64,000 nt of DNA from JAICNG01 sp035249985 (lineage in GTDB: Bacteria > Gemmatimonadota > Gemmatimonadetes > Gemmatimonadales > Gemmatimonadaceae): contig DATFFP010000063.1 in assembly GCA_035249985.1 (NCBI GenBank), positions 1 through 64,000 of the forward strand. Reading direction: 5' to 3'. How positions within the stretch are numbered: the stretch's first letter is position 1; the number at the start of each line of letters is the position of its first letter. The notes under the pieces were generated by a model. It ran no database searches and was not told where the DNA came from. It saw only the letters and a list, made by a program, of their open reading frames with translations. The position numbers were made by a program, and so were the translations under genes. Shown here piece after piece: positions 43,277 to 51,703 of the stretch.

Positions 43277-44314
43277 ATGCGTCGTCTGCTTGTCCTGATT
43301 GCGGTATTGCTGGCCGCACACATCGCGCTCCTGTTCGTGCAGCCGCGCGGCGCCGTCGCCGAGGACGATTCCGCGGCCGTGGATGTCGGGATCGTGTTCG
43401 ACGTCGGCGGACGGGGAGACAAGTCCTTCAACGATGGGGCGTACAAGGGCGCCGACTCGGCAGAGGCGGTCCTCGACGCCGACATCCGCTTCATCGAGCC
43501 GGGCGAGGGGAGTGATCGCGAGGCAGGGCTGCGCCTTCTCGCCGCTCAGGGGATGGATCTCGTCATCGGCGTCGGCTTCATCTTCACCGATGACCTTACC
43601 GATCTCGCGGTCGAATATCCCGCCGTGAAGTTCGCCGGGGTGGACTACGCGGTGACGGTCGATGAGCAGGGAAACGTCGTGCAGCCACCATCGAATCTCG
43701 CCGCCCTCAAGTTTCGCGAGGAAGAGGGCTCGTTCCTCGTGGGTGCCATCGCGGTGCTCGCCGGTGGGTCGAAGCGCGTCGGGTTCGTCGGCGGGATGGA
43801 CATCCCGCTCATCCATAAGTTCGAGGCCGGTTTCCGCGCCGGCGTTAGGCACGTGTGCCCCGATTGTACGGTGATTGCCCAGTACGCAGGCGTGACGCCG
43901 GAAGCGTTCCGCAATCCGGGCAAGGGGAAGGAGCTCGCGCTCAGCCAGTATCAGTCGGGCGTCAACGTGATCTTTCACGCATCGGGCTCGACCGGGCTTG
44001 GCGTATTCGAGGCCGCGCGGCAGACGGGAAAGTTCGCCATCGGCGTCGATGCCGACCAGTACAGCGAGGCCCCGGGCCACATCATGACGTCGATGGTGAA
44101 GGGCGTCGACGCGGTGACGTTCGACGCCATTCGCCGGGCGCGTGAGGGCACGTTTCAGGGCGGCATCTACTCGTACGGGCTGAAGGAGGACGGCGTCGGG
44201 TACATCTACGACGACAACAACCGGACCCTCATTCCTCCCGACGTGATTGTCCGCGTGGAGCAGATCAAGGCGGAGATCATCGCCGGTCGCATTCAGGTAC
44301 CCAGTACGCGATGA
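43277..44314 (+). CDS. BMP-family substrate-binding protein of a nucleoside ABC importer
   Basis: 345 residues with an N-terminal membrane segment/signal (MRRLLVLIAVLLAAHIALLF; no lipobox Cys) and the BMP fold: VGIVFDVGGRGDKSFNDGAY, AAQGMDLVIGVGFIFTDDL, KRVGFVGGMDIPLIHKFEAG, VNVIFHASGSTGLGVFEAA and IGVDADQYSEAPG. It binds nucleosides or similar sugars in the periplasm and delivers them to the transporter encoded next. ATG at 43277 gives the signal; a longer frame begins in the palindrome. Stop overlaps the ATPase start by 4 bp. Confidence 0.9.
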   Translation: MRRLLVLIAVLLAAHIALLFVQPRGAVAEDDSAAVDVGIVFDVGGRGDKSFNDGAYKGADSAEAVLDADIRFIEPGEGSDREAGLRLLAAQGMDLVIGVGFIFTDDLTDLAVEYPAVKFAGVDYAVTVDEQGNVVQPPSNLAALKFREEEGSFLVGAIAVLAGGSKRVGFVGGMDIPLIHKFEAGFRAGVRHVCPDCTVIAQYAGVTPEAFRNPGKGKELALSQYQSGVNVIFHASGSTGLGVFEAARQTGKFAIGVDADQYSEAPGHIMTSMVKGVDAVTFDAIRRAREGTFQGGIYSYGLKEDGVGYIYDDNNRTLIPPDVIVRVEQIKAEIIAGRIQVPSTR

Positions 44315-45897
44315 CGGCGCCCTCGCTCGCCGTTCGCATGAACGGCATCCACAAATCCTTCGGTCCCGTTCACGCGAATCGCGGCGCCAGCCTGGAAGTC
44401 GGCACGCGCGAGATCCACGCCCTCGTGGGTGAGAATGGCGCGGGAAAGTCCACGCTGATGCGGTTGCTCGCCGGCCTCTACGCCCCCGATGCCGGCACGA
44501 TCGAGATCGCGGCGCCCGGCGGTGAGATGCGCGACGTCACCGGCTGGTCGACGGCGGACGCGATCAAGGCCGGTGTGGGGATGGTGCACCAGCACTTCAT
44601 GCTCGTCCGAACGCTCACCGTCGCCGAAAACGTGGTGCTCGGTCGGGAGCCGGTACGGGGTGCGATGCTCGACGTCGCACGAGCAATCCGCGACGTGAAG
44701 GCTATTGGCGAGCAATACGGCCTTCGCGTCGAGCCGGAGCGGCTCGTCGGCGAGCTCTCCGTCGGGGAGGCACAGCGCGTCGAGATCCTCAAGACCCTCT
44801 TTCGCGGCGCACGCATTCTCATCCTCGACGAGCCGACGGCGGTGCTGTCGCCCCTCGAGGTCAAGGAGCTTTGGGGGGTGCTGCGGCGGCTACGAAACGA
44901 CGGCGCGACGATCGTGCTCATCACGCACAAGCTCGATGAGGTGATGGACATCTCCGACCGCATCACCGTCATGCGTCATGGTGAGACGGTGGCGCGCATG
45001 GAGACGAGGGGCGCGACGCCGGACGTCATCGCGAAAGCGATGGTTGGCCGGGAAGTGGCATTGATGGGAACGAGGAACGAGGAACGAGGAAGCGCCCTGG
45101 ACGCCACGCCCTCGGCTCTCGTTCCTCGTTCGTCCTTGGCGTTGGACAATGTCGTGGTGCTGAATCGCGGTCTCCGCGCGGTCGACCATGTTTCGCTCAC
45201 CGTTGCGCCGGGCGAGATCCTCGGCATTGCCGGCGTGGAGGGGAATGGGCAGACCGAGCTCATCGAAGCGATCGCGGGGCTGCGCACGGTCGAGGAGGGA
45301 ACGATCAGGCTTGGCGATCGCGACGTCACGCACGCCTCGGTACGTGCGCGCACGGAGGCCGGGCTCGCTCACATTCCCGAGGACCGTCACCGCCGAGGGC
45401 TGGTGCTGGACTACTCGGTGGCCGACAATCTCATTCTTGGCGATCAGCACAAGTACGCGCGAGGGGCGCGAAGCGTGTGGGCGCTCGATGACGCCCGCAT
45501 CGGTGCGAACGCGCAGGACGAGATTCGACGCTTCGACATCCGCCCGCCGGAGAGTGCCCTGCCCGCTCGTTCGCTTTCGGGGGGCAATCAACAAAAGATC
45601 GTGATCGCCCGCGAGATGGGGGGCGCCTACGACGTGCTCCTCGCCTCGCAGCCGACGCGCGGGGTGGATGTCGGAGCCATCGAGTTCATCCATGCCCAGA
45701 TTCGGGCCGCTCGTGAGGCAGGCAAGGCCATCCTCCTCGTTTCGGCGGAGCTATCCGAGATTCTCGCCCTGGCCGACCGCGTCGCGGTGATGTACGGGGG
45801 CCGCATCGTGGCCACGCTCCCGCGGCGAGAGGCGACCGAAGAACGGCTCGGTCCCTTGATGACCGGCGCGACCGACACGACGAGACCCGCCGCGTGA
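44311..45897 (+). CDS. ABC importer ATPase with two nucleotide-binding domains (BMP/nucleoside type)
   Basis: 528 residues: two fused ABC domains. The first has Walker A GENGAGKST, LSVGEAQRVEI signature and Walker B ILILDEPTAVL; the second has GVEGNGQTE (degenerate Walker A), LSGGNQQKIVIAREM and the VLLASQPTRGVDVG B-region. Such fused ATPases power BMP-type sugar/nucleoside importers. Residues 253-275 in the linker between the two halves are encoded by a GAGGAAC palindrome. The ATG at 44311 overlaps the upstream stop. Confidence 0.92.
   Translation: MTAPSLAVRMNGIHKSFGPVHANRGASLEVGTREIHALVGENGAGKSTLMRLLAGLYAPDAGTIEIAAPGGEMRDVTGWSTADAIKAGVGMVHQHFMLVRTLTVAENVVLGREPVRGAMLDVARAIRDVKAIGEQYGLRVEPERLVGELSVGEAQRVEILKTLFRGARILILDEPTAVLSPLEVKELWGVLRRLRNDGATIVLITHKLDEVMDISDRITVMRHGETVARMETRGATPDVIAKAMVGREVALMGTRNEERGSALDATPSALVPRSSLALDNVVVLNRGLRAVDHVSLTVAPGEILGIAGVEGNGQTELIEAIAGLRTVEEGTIRLGDRDVTHASVRARTEAGLAHIPEDRHRRGLVLDYSVADNLILGDQHKYARGARSVWALDDARIGANAQDEIRRFDIRPPESALPARSLSGGNQQKIVIAREMGGAYDVLLASQPTRGVDVGAIEFIHAQIRAAREAGKAILLVSAELSEILALADRVAVMYGGRIVATLPRREATEERLGPLMTGATDTTRPAA
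45067..45135. repeat. In-frame palindromic element, GAGGAAC heptamers, in the ABC ATPase linker
   Basis: Left arm 45067-45094 (GGAACGAGGAACGAGGAACG) pairs with 45116-45135 (CTCTCGTTCCTCGTTCGTCC). It encodes residues 253-275 between the two ATPase domains and keeps frame. Confidence 0.85.
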
Positions 45898-46961
45898 CGA
45901 CCACCATCGCGCGCCGGCGCGTCGAGGAAGCGCTGCTTCCGCCGCTCGTCGCGCTCCTGGTCGCACTGGTCGTCGGCGACATCCTCATCATCCTCGTTGG
46001 GCAGTCGCCGAGTGCGGTGTTTCGGCTGATGCTGAGCGGCACGTGGGGGAACTGGTACGGATTCGGCCAGGTCCTCTACAAGGCGACGACACTCATCTGC
46101 ACCGGGCTCGCGGTCTCGGTGGCGCTCCGCGCCGGACTGTTCAACATCGGAGGTGAAGGCCAGCTCGCCGCGGGTGGATTCGCGGCTGCCGTGATGGGGC
46201 TCGCGCTGCCAGCCGGAACCCCAGGGTTCGTGGCGATTCCGGTCTGCATCGCCGCGGCGCTCGCCGCTGGCGGGCTCGTCGGTGCGATTCCGGGCGTGAT
46301 GAAGGCTCGCTTCGGCGCGCACGAAGTGATCGTCACGATCATGCTCAACTTCATCGTGCTGGCGTTCCTCAACTGGATCGTGGCGTCGCATCTCCACGTT
46401 CCGGAAACGCTGCACACGCCCGAGATGCGCGCCGGAACGGTGGGGCGTCTGATGGAGTGGGTCTCTCCCTTCCACGGGTCGGCCGTCAACGCGTCGCTGT
46501 TCATTGCCATCATCGCGGCGGCACTGGTTGGCTGGATGCTGTTTCGCACCCGCGCGGGGTACGAGCTGCGCGCCGTGGGCCTTCAGCCCGACGCCGCGGA
46601 GTACGGCGGCGTGCGTGTCGGCACCGTCTGGATCAGGACGTTCCTCATTTCCGGCGCATTGGCCGGGCTCGGCGGCATCAACTACGTCCTCGGCTACAAG
46701 CATTACTACGAGGAGGGATTTGGCGGCGGCGCGGGCTTTCTCGGCATCGCGGTCGCCCTGGTCGGGCGAAACCACCCGTTAGGCGTCATCATCGCCGCTT
46801 TCCTGTTCGCGACGCTGTCGCAGGGCGGGCTGGCGATTCACGCGCTGGTGCCGAAGCAAATGGTCGAGGTCCTCCAGGGCGTGGTGATTCTCGCCGTGGC
46901 GGCGGCAGTACCCGAGGTTCGACGGCTGGTGCGCGGCGCCCGAGGCGGAGTCGCTGAATGA
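45894..46961 (+). CDS. ABC importer permease (BMP/nucleoside type), subunit 1
   Basis: 355 residues with about ten hydrophobic helices of the sugar/branched-chain amino-acid permease family. Conserved stretches include SVALRAGLFNIGGEGQLAAGG, LAAGGLVGAIPGVMKARFGAHEVIVTIMLNF and the ERE-like contact to ATPase. GTG at 45894 overlaps the ATPase stop by 4 bp; its own stop overlaps the next permease by 4 bp. Forms a heterodimer channel with the next gene product. Confidence 0.92.
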   Translation: MTTTIARRRVEEALLPPLVALLVALVVGDILIILVGQSPSAVFRLMLSGTWGNWYGFGQVLYKATTLICTGLAVSVALRAGLFNIGGEGQLAAGGFAAAVMGLALPAGTPGFVAIPVCIAAALAAGGLVGAIPGVMKARFGAHEVIVTIMLNFIVLAFLNWIVASHLHVPETLHTPEMRAGTVGRLMEWVSPFHGSAVNASLFIAIIAAALVGWMLFRTRAGYELRAVGLQPDAAEYGGVRVGTVWIRTFLISGALAGLGGINYVLGYKHYYEEGFGGGAGFLGIAVALVGRNHPLGVIIAAFLFATLSQGGLAIHALVPKQMVEVLQGVVILAVAAAVPEVRRLVRGARGGVAE

Positions 46962-47845
46962 CCGAGATCGCCGCCTTCATCGCGCAGACGATCCGGATCG
47001 CGATTCCCTATCTGTTCGCGGCATCGGGCGGCGTGGTCGCGGAGCGCGCGGGCGTGGTGAGCCTCACGCTCGAGGGGTTCATGCTGACCGGTGCGTTCGC
47101 CGCCACCCTTGGCAGCTATTACAGCGGCAGCCCGTGGATCGGCGTGCTGTGCGGGATTGGTGGAGGATTGCTGTTCGGGTTGATCCACGCGGTGGCATCG
47201 ATTCGCTACCGCGCCGACCAGATCGTCACCGGCATCGCCATCAACCTGCTCGCCGTGGGCCTCACGCGCTTCTTTCTGCTCATGGCGTTCGACAGCTCGT
47301 CGAACTCGCCGCGCGTGCCCGGGTTCGGCATCACCGGCGATGCGGTGAGCCTGACGGGCGCCCTGTTGCGAAACCCGCTGGTGTGGCTTGGGCTCATGGC
47401 GATTCCCGCCGTCGCGTGGCTGGTGCACTACACACCGTTCGGTCTGCGGGTGCGCGCGGTCGGCGAGCATCCCGCGGCGGCCGAGACGCTGGGTGTTCCC
47501 GTGAAGCGCGTGCGGTATTTCGCCGTTGCACTTTCGGGAATTCTCGCCGGGCTTGGCGGCGTGTACCTGGCGCTCGATCAGCATCAGTTCACCGATTCGA
47601 TGACGGCGGGGCGTGGGTTCATCGCGCTGGCGGCGATCATCTTCGGGCGATGGGAACCGGTGCGTGCCGGCCTCGCGTGCCTGCTCTTCGCGGCGGCCGA
47701 GACGCTGCAGATCCAGCTGCAGGGCATGCAGGGAATTCCCAGCCAGTTCGTGCAGATGATCCCGTACGTACTCACGATCGTCGCGGTCGGCGGGTTCGTG
47801 GCGCGCTCGACGCCGCCGGCGGCGCTGGGGAAGACGGAAGACTGA
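46958..47845 (+). CDS. ABC importer permease (BMP/nucleoside type), subunit 2
   Basis: 295 residues, about eight membrane helices. AERAGVVSLTLEGFMLTGAF, the conserved GLIHAVASIRYRADQIVTGI and VHYTPFGLRVRAVGEHPAAAE are the family signatures. Completes the four-gene importer. ATG at 46958 overlaps the upstream stop. A 9-mer palindrome begins at its stop codon and runs to the start of the next gene. Confidence 0.92.
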   Translation: MTEIAAFIAQTIRIAIPYLFAASGGVVAERAGVVSLTLEGFMLTGAFAATLGSYYSGSPWIGVLCGIGGGLLFGLIHAVASIRYRADQIVTGIAINLLAVGLTRFFLLMAFDSSSNSPRVPGFGITGDAVSLTGALLRNPLVWLGLMAIPAVAWLVHYTPFGLRVRAVGEHPAAAETLGVPVKRVRYFAVALSGILAGLGGVYLALDQHQFTDSMTAGRGFIALAAIIFGRWEPVRAGLACLLFAAAETLQIQLQGMQGIPSQFVQMIPYVLTIVAVGGFVARSTPPAALGKTED

Positions 47846-48089
47846 GGCGCTCGCTGCTGGAGGCGCTGGAGGCGCTGGAGGCGCTGGAGGCGCTGGAGGC
47901 GCTGGAGGCGCTAGAGGCGCTAGAGGCGCTGTGGGCCCTGGAGGCGCTGGGGGTGCTGGGGGTGCTGGGGGCCCTGAGGGCGTATTCGCCGTTCAACCAT
48001 CTGACCGATATGAATCGTACTAGCGCCTTTAGCGCCTTTAGCGCCTTTAGCGCCTTTAGCGCCTCCAGCGCCTCCAGCGCCTCCGCCCT
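47845..48089. repeat. Long palindromic element, GAGGCGCTG / TTTAGCGCC 9-mers
   Basis: The left arm (47845-47977) holds about a dozen 9-mers, mostly GAGGCGCTG, later drifting to TAGAGGCGC and GGGTGCTGG. The right arm (48021-48089) holds TTTAGCGCC and CTCCAGCGC units. The loop is 43 nt. It spans the whole gap between the permease stop and the MFS TTG start; it is the longest tract of its kind here. Confidence 0.88.
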
Positions 48090-49403
48090 TTGAAGCTCCT
48101 CTCCGCCATCCCCGCCAACCTCGCCGTCCTCATGCTGACGGCGTTCATGGACATGGTGGGCGTCCTGATGCTGTTGCCGCTGCTGCCCTTCTACGCGAAG
48201 GATCTCGGCGCGACGGGTTTCGTGATGGCGTGGCTGGGATCGTCGTTTCTCATCGCCCAACTCATCAGCGCGCCGCTGTGGGGGCGCGTGTCCGATCGGT
48301 ATGGACGCAAGCCGGCGCTCATCATCGGCCTGTCCGCGTCCGCGGTCGCCTACGTCGTGTTCGCCTTCGCCGACTCCCTCTGGCTGCTGTTCGTCTCGCG
48401 CATCATTCAGGGCGCCGGCGGCGGGACGGTCGGCGTCATTCAGGCCTACGTGTCCGACGTCGTCGAGCCGAAAAATCGCGCGAAAGGGCTGGGGTGGTTG
48501 TCGGCCGCGACCAACGTCGGCGTGATGCTCGGGCCACTCATCGGGTCAGCGGCGTCGACGTGGGGGCGACACGCCCCGGGCTTGATCGCCGCCGCCGTCT
48601 GTCTGGTGAACATTGCTTTCGCGGCGCGGTTCCTCGGCGAATCACATAACGCGGCCGCGAAGGCGAAAGCGCGCCGAGAGCAGTGGGCAACGGTGAAAGG
48701 GGTGTGGCGAATCGCCCCCATCTGGCCGGTCACGCTGATCACACGATGGACGCTCGGCCCCCAGGGGGCGGCGAGTCTCACGCACCCGAATCCCGACTTC
48801 GCGAAGCGATTCATCTGGGTGTACGCCATCGCCATCGGCGCGTTCTACGGCCTCACGCTGTCGGGTGTGATGCCGTTCTTCCTCATGGAGCGCCATGGCA
48901 TCACGGAGAAGACGATCGGGCCGTTCTTCGCCTACATCGGCGTGCTCAACGTCGTCTTCCGCATTGGCCTGCTCGGCAAGGTGATCGATCGCGTGGGGGA
49001 GGCCCGCACGACCCGTCTGGGGATCATCGCGCTCGCGTTAGGTTTTCTCGTGATGCCCTTCACGAGCTCGCTGGTGACGCTGGCGATCGCGACCGCCTTG
49101 CTTCCGCTCGGTGCCACCCTGCTCTTCCCCTGCGTCACGGCGATGCTGTCGCAGGTGGTCGGCGATCACGAGCGCGGTCTGTATATGGGGTTGCAGCAGA
49201 CGGTGGGCAACATCACCCGTGTGCTGTACGCGCTCTTTGCCGGCACGGTGTGGGACCTCGGCCATGCCCACCTGGGCCAGGCTGGGTCCTACATTCCATT
49301 CTTCGCATCCGCCGCGCTGGTGGCGGCGACAGCGCTGCTGGCCGTACGAGTACCGGATGACAAGGGCGCTGGAGAAGCGCTGAGGGTGCTGGAGAAGCGC
49401 TAG
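48090..49403 (+). CDS. MFS transporter, DHA1/TetA type
   Basis: 437 residues, twelve helices. Motif A is GRVSDRYGRKPALIIG; helix 1 MLTAFMDMVGVLMLLPLLPFYA resembles the exporter at 6499, as does the GWLSAATNVGVMLGPLIGS antiporter motif. A central loop of about 55 residues (AKARREQW and on) is present. The frame starts at TTG 48090, directly against the palindrome, with no ribosome site; an ATG at 48132 is the alternative but would remove part of helix 1. The last 12 residues (GAGEALRVLEKR) are encoded by the following palindrome. Confidence 0.85.
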   Translation: MKLLSAIPANLAVLMLTAFMDMVGVLMLLPLLPFYAKDLGATGFVMAWLGSSFLIAQLISAPLWGRVSDRYGRKPALIIGLSASAVAYVVFAFADSLWLLFVSRIIQGAGGGTVGVIQAYVSDVVEPKNRAKGLGWLSAATNVGVMLGPLIGSAASTWGRHAPGLIAAAVCLVNIAFAARFLGESHNAAAKAKARREQWATVKGVWRIAPIWPVTLITRWTLGPQGAASLTHPNPDFAKRFIWVYAIAIGAFYGLTLSGVMPFFLMERHGITEKTIGPFFAYIGVLNVVFRIGLLGKVIDRVGEARTTRLGIIALALGFLVMPFTSSLVTLAIATALLPLGATLLFPCVTAMLSQVVGDHERGLYMGLQQTVGNITRVLYALFAGTVWDLGHAHLGQAGSYIPFFASAALVAATALLAVRVPDDKGAGEALRVLEKR

Positions 49404-49430
49404 CGCCGTTCCAGCGCTTTCTCCAGCGCC
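49364..49430. repeat. Palindromic element, GCGCTGGAG 9-mers, overlapping the MFS stop
   Basis: Left arm 49364-49400 (GGGCGCTGGAGAAGCGCTGA) pairs with 49402-49430 (AGCGCCGTTCCAGCGCTTTC). It encodes the last 12 codons of the MFS gene and reaches to 2 nt before the stop of the convergent lipoprotein gene. Confidence 0.85.
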
Positions 49431-49431
49431 G

Positions 49432-49836
49432 CTACGGCGTCACGATCACCTTCACGCTATCCACCTTCCCTTCACTCGACGCCCTCACGAGTGACGAGCC
49501 GACGTCAGTGGCGGTGATCGTCCCGCCCGGCACCACCTTCACGCGCGCGGTGTCGGAGCTCGTCCAGTGAATCGTGCGGCCGTCCAGCTCGTTCCCGGCC
49601 GCGTCGACGAGCAGTACCTCGAGTCGCATGGTCTGCGTGCGCGGCAGCGAGACACTGTCGGGGACGATGATGACGCGCGCAACCGCCGCACTGCCGTTCC
49701 CCGGTCCCGATGGGCCGTCCCCACAGCCGAGCACCGTCGCGGCGAGCGCGGTCGCTCCGAGCGCCCTCAGCAGAGACGCGATTCCGGTGTGATGAGTCGA
49801 ACGCCGCGCTGGTAGGTGAAGTACGCGTACGCCCAC
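49432..49836 (-). CDS. Ig-like (BIG2) domain secreted lipoprotein
   Basis: The C-terminal 85 residues are a bacterial Ig-like group 2 domain (ARVIIVPDSVSLPRTQTMRL, TIHWTSSDTARVKV, GTITATDVGSSLVRAS). A lipoprotein signal precedes it, ending ALAATVLGC. The start is unclear: no ATG, GTG or TTG lies close to the signal; the nearest is GTG at 49836 and the first ATG is at 49908. The upstream ndh gene ends at 49767, so the two genes overlap by about 70 bp if the GTG is right. It may bind surface polymers. Confidence 0.68.
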   Translation of the reverse strand: MGVRVLHLPARRSTHHTGIASLLRALGATALAATVLGCGDGPSGPGNGSAAVARVIIVPDSVSLPRTQTMRLEVLLVDAAGNELDGRTIHWTSSDTARVKVVPGGTITATDVGSSLVRASSEGKVDSVKVIVTP

Positions 49837-51020
49837 TGGAGCAGCACGCTCAGGCGGTTGCGGAACCCGACGAGATACATGATGTGCACGAATAGCCAGA
49901 ACCACCATGCGAGCCGCCCCGTGACGTGGAACCTCCCAAAATCCGCGATGGCCTTGTAGCGGCCGATCGTGGCCAGGTCGCCCTTGTTGCGATATCGAAA
50001 TGGTACCCGCGGCTCGCCGCGAAGATCGTGGCGAATGTTCCGCGCCGCGAGGGAACCCATCTGCATGGCGGCGGGCGCGACGGCCGGCACCTGCTTGCCA
50101 TCCTTGTGGACGATCGCGAGATCGCCGATGGCGAAGATCTCCGGATTGCCGGGGACTGATAGATCGGGCTCGACGTCGACGCGTCCGGCGCGATCGCGAC
50201 GCGACCCTAACGACTGGCCCACGCGAGACGCCTCGTTGCCGGCCGCCCAGAACACGGTCCGCGTCGCGATGCGCTCGTCACCAACCCACACGACCCCCGG
50301 CTCTACTCCCGTGACGAGCGCACCGGTGCGCACCTCCACGCCCAGGTCGATCAGATCCTGATGCGCGCGCGCCGACAGTGACTCGGGGAACGACGGAAGC
50401 ACGCGCGGACCTCCTTCGAGCAGAATCACACGCGTCGCCCGAGTATCGATGCGGCGAAAGTCGCCGCGCATGGCGCGCGCGATCTCCTGCATCACCCCCG
50501 CGAGCTCGACGCCGGTCGGGCCGCCGCCGACAAGCACGAACGTCAGCAGCGCCTTCCGCTCCTCGGAGTCCTCGATCTTCTCCGCCGTCTCGAACGCCAT
50601 CAGGAACCGGCGACGAATCTCCAGCGCGTCCTCGAGGCTCTTGAGCCCGGGCGCATGCGCCTCCCATTCGCCGTGGCCAAAATAGGAGTGGCGCGCACCG
50701 GTGGCGGCGACGAGATAGTCGTAGGCGACCTCTTCACCGTTGTCGAGCTGAACGACGCGCCGTTTCGGGTCCACGGCCTTCACCTCGGCCATGAGCACCG
50801 TGGCGTTGCGCTGGCGCCGCAGCATCCAGCGAATTGGCGACGCGATGTCACTCCCGGCCAGCCCTGCGGTCGCCACCTGGTAGAGCAGCGGCTGAAAAAC
50901 GTGATGGTTCGTGCGATCGATCAGGGTGACGCGCACCGGTGCGGTCCGAAGCCCGCGCGCGGCCTGGGTGCCGCCGAATCCGCCGCCGAGGATGACGACG
51001 TGAGGAAGATGCGACTTCAT
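49767..51020 (-). CDS. ndh: Type II NADH dehydrogenase
   Basis: 417 residues. FAD-binding site VVILGGGFGGTQAARGL, NADH-binding site FVLVGGGPTGVELAGVM, and the FAD-binding PEIFAIGDLAIV motif. The C-terminus has an amphipathic and hydrophobic segment (LAWWFWLFVHIMYLVGF) for membrane attachment. It transfers electrons from NADH to quinone without pumping protons. ATG at 51020. Its 3' end overlaps the Ig-like lipoprotein frame on the same strand. Confidence 0.94.
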   Translation of the reverse strand: MKSHLPHVVILGGGFGGTQAARGLRTAPVRVTLIDRTNHHVFQPLLYQVATAGLAGSDIASPIRWMLRRQRNATVLMAEVKAVDPKRRVVQLDNGEEVAYDYLVAATGARHSYFGHGEWEAHAPGLKSLEDALEIRRRFLMAFETAEKIEDSEERKALLTFVLVGGGPTGVELAGVMQEIARAMRGDFRRIDTRATRVILLEGGPRVLPSFPESLSARAHQDLIDLGVEVRTGALVTGVEPGVVWVGDERIATRTVFWAAGNEASRVGQSLGSRRDRAGRVDVEPDLSVPGNPEIFAIGDLAIVHKDGKQVPAVAPAAMQMGSLAARNIRHDLRGEPRVPFRYRNKGDLATIGRYKAIADFGRFHVTGRLAWWFWLFVHIMYLVGFRNRLSVLLQWAYAYFTYQRGVRLITPESRLC

Positions 51021-51048
51021 GGGTACAGAAGGACGGTTGGGCCCCGAT

Positions 51049-51663
51049 TTACTTTCGTCCCGGATTCGAGGCGCTTGGCTCGCTGGCGATTACGGCGCGG
51101 GCGATATCGACCATCGGCTCGCCCCGGTCCTGACTCGTCCGCTGCAGAATGCGATAGGCCTCCTGCTCCGATGATCCCGTGCGGCGCATCAGAATTCCCT
51201 TGGCTCGCTCAACGATCTTGCGATTCTCCAGCTCGCGACGCGCGTCGATGGCGTCCTGGCGCGCCTTCACCAGCTCGCGGGCACGACGCGCGGCCAGTCG
51301 CACCGTCGAGTCGATGACGCGCGGGGGCGCCGGCTTGGCGAGAAATGCGATTGCCGAAGTGGCGACCACGTCGTGATCGGTCAACGAGTAGGAGCTATCG
51401 CCCGTCAGTAGTACAACGCCCACGGTGTCCACTTCGTTCGTGATCGCCTCCGCCGCCTCGATCCCGGACTGCCCCGGCATGTGAATGTCCAGGAGCACGA
51501 CATCGGGCCGGATGGCGCGCGCGCTGGCGATCGCCTGCTCGCCAGTTCCCACCTCGGCGACGACCTCATGACCGAGCTCGCGCAGCAAGTCCACGAGCAG
51601 CACGCGCGCGTTCTCATCATCTTCGGCGACGAGAACGCGAATCGAGGACGCGGCGTCTGTCAT
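51049..51663 (-). CDS. Receiver-ANTAR response regulator
   Basis: 204 residues. Receiver domain (VLVAEDDENARVLL acidic pocket, VVLLDIHMPGQ acceptor Asp, VLLTGDSS, FLAKP) followed by a helical ANTAR output domain (about 140-190: NRKIVERAKGILMRRTGSSE, EAYRILQRTSQDRGEPMVDI). ANTAR proteins bind paired hexanucleotide-loop RNA hairpins and act as anti-terminators. The ATG at 51663 (MTDAAS) fits; earlier ATGs at 51690 and 51729 exist. It directly follows the hybrid kinase gene, which may be its partner. Confidence 0.9.
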   Translation of the reverse strand: MTDAASSIRVLVAEDDENARVLLVDLLRELGHEVVAEVGTGEQAIASARAIRPDVVLLDIHMPGQSGIEAAEAITNEVDTVGVVLLTGDSSYSLTDHDVVATSAIAFLAKPAPPRVIDSTVRLAARRARELVKARQDAIDARRELENRKIVERAKGILMRRTGSSEQEAYRILQRTSQDRGEPMVDIARAVIASEPSASNPGRK

Positions 51664-51703
51664 GCGGGTGTCGGAAGCAAATGGAGGCATGAATCGAGGG
51701 TCG

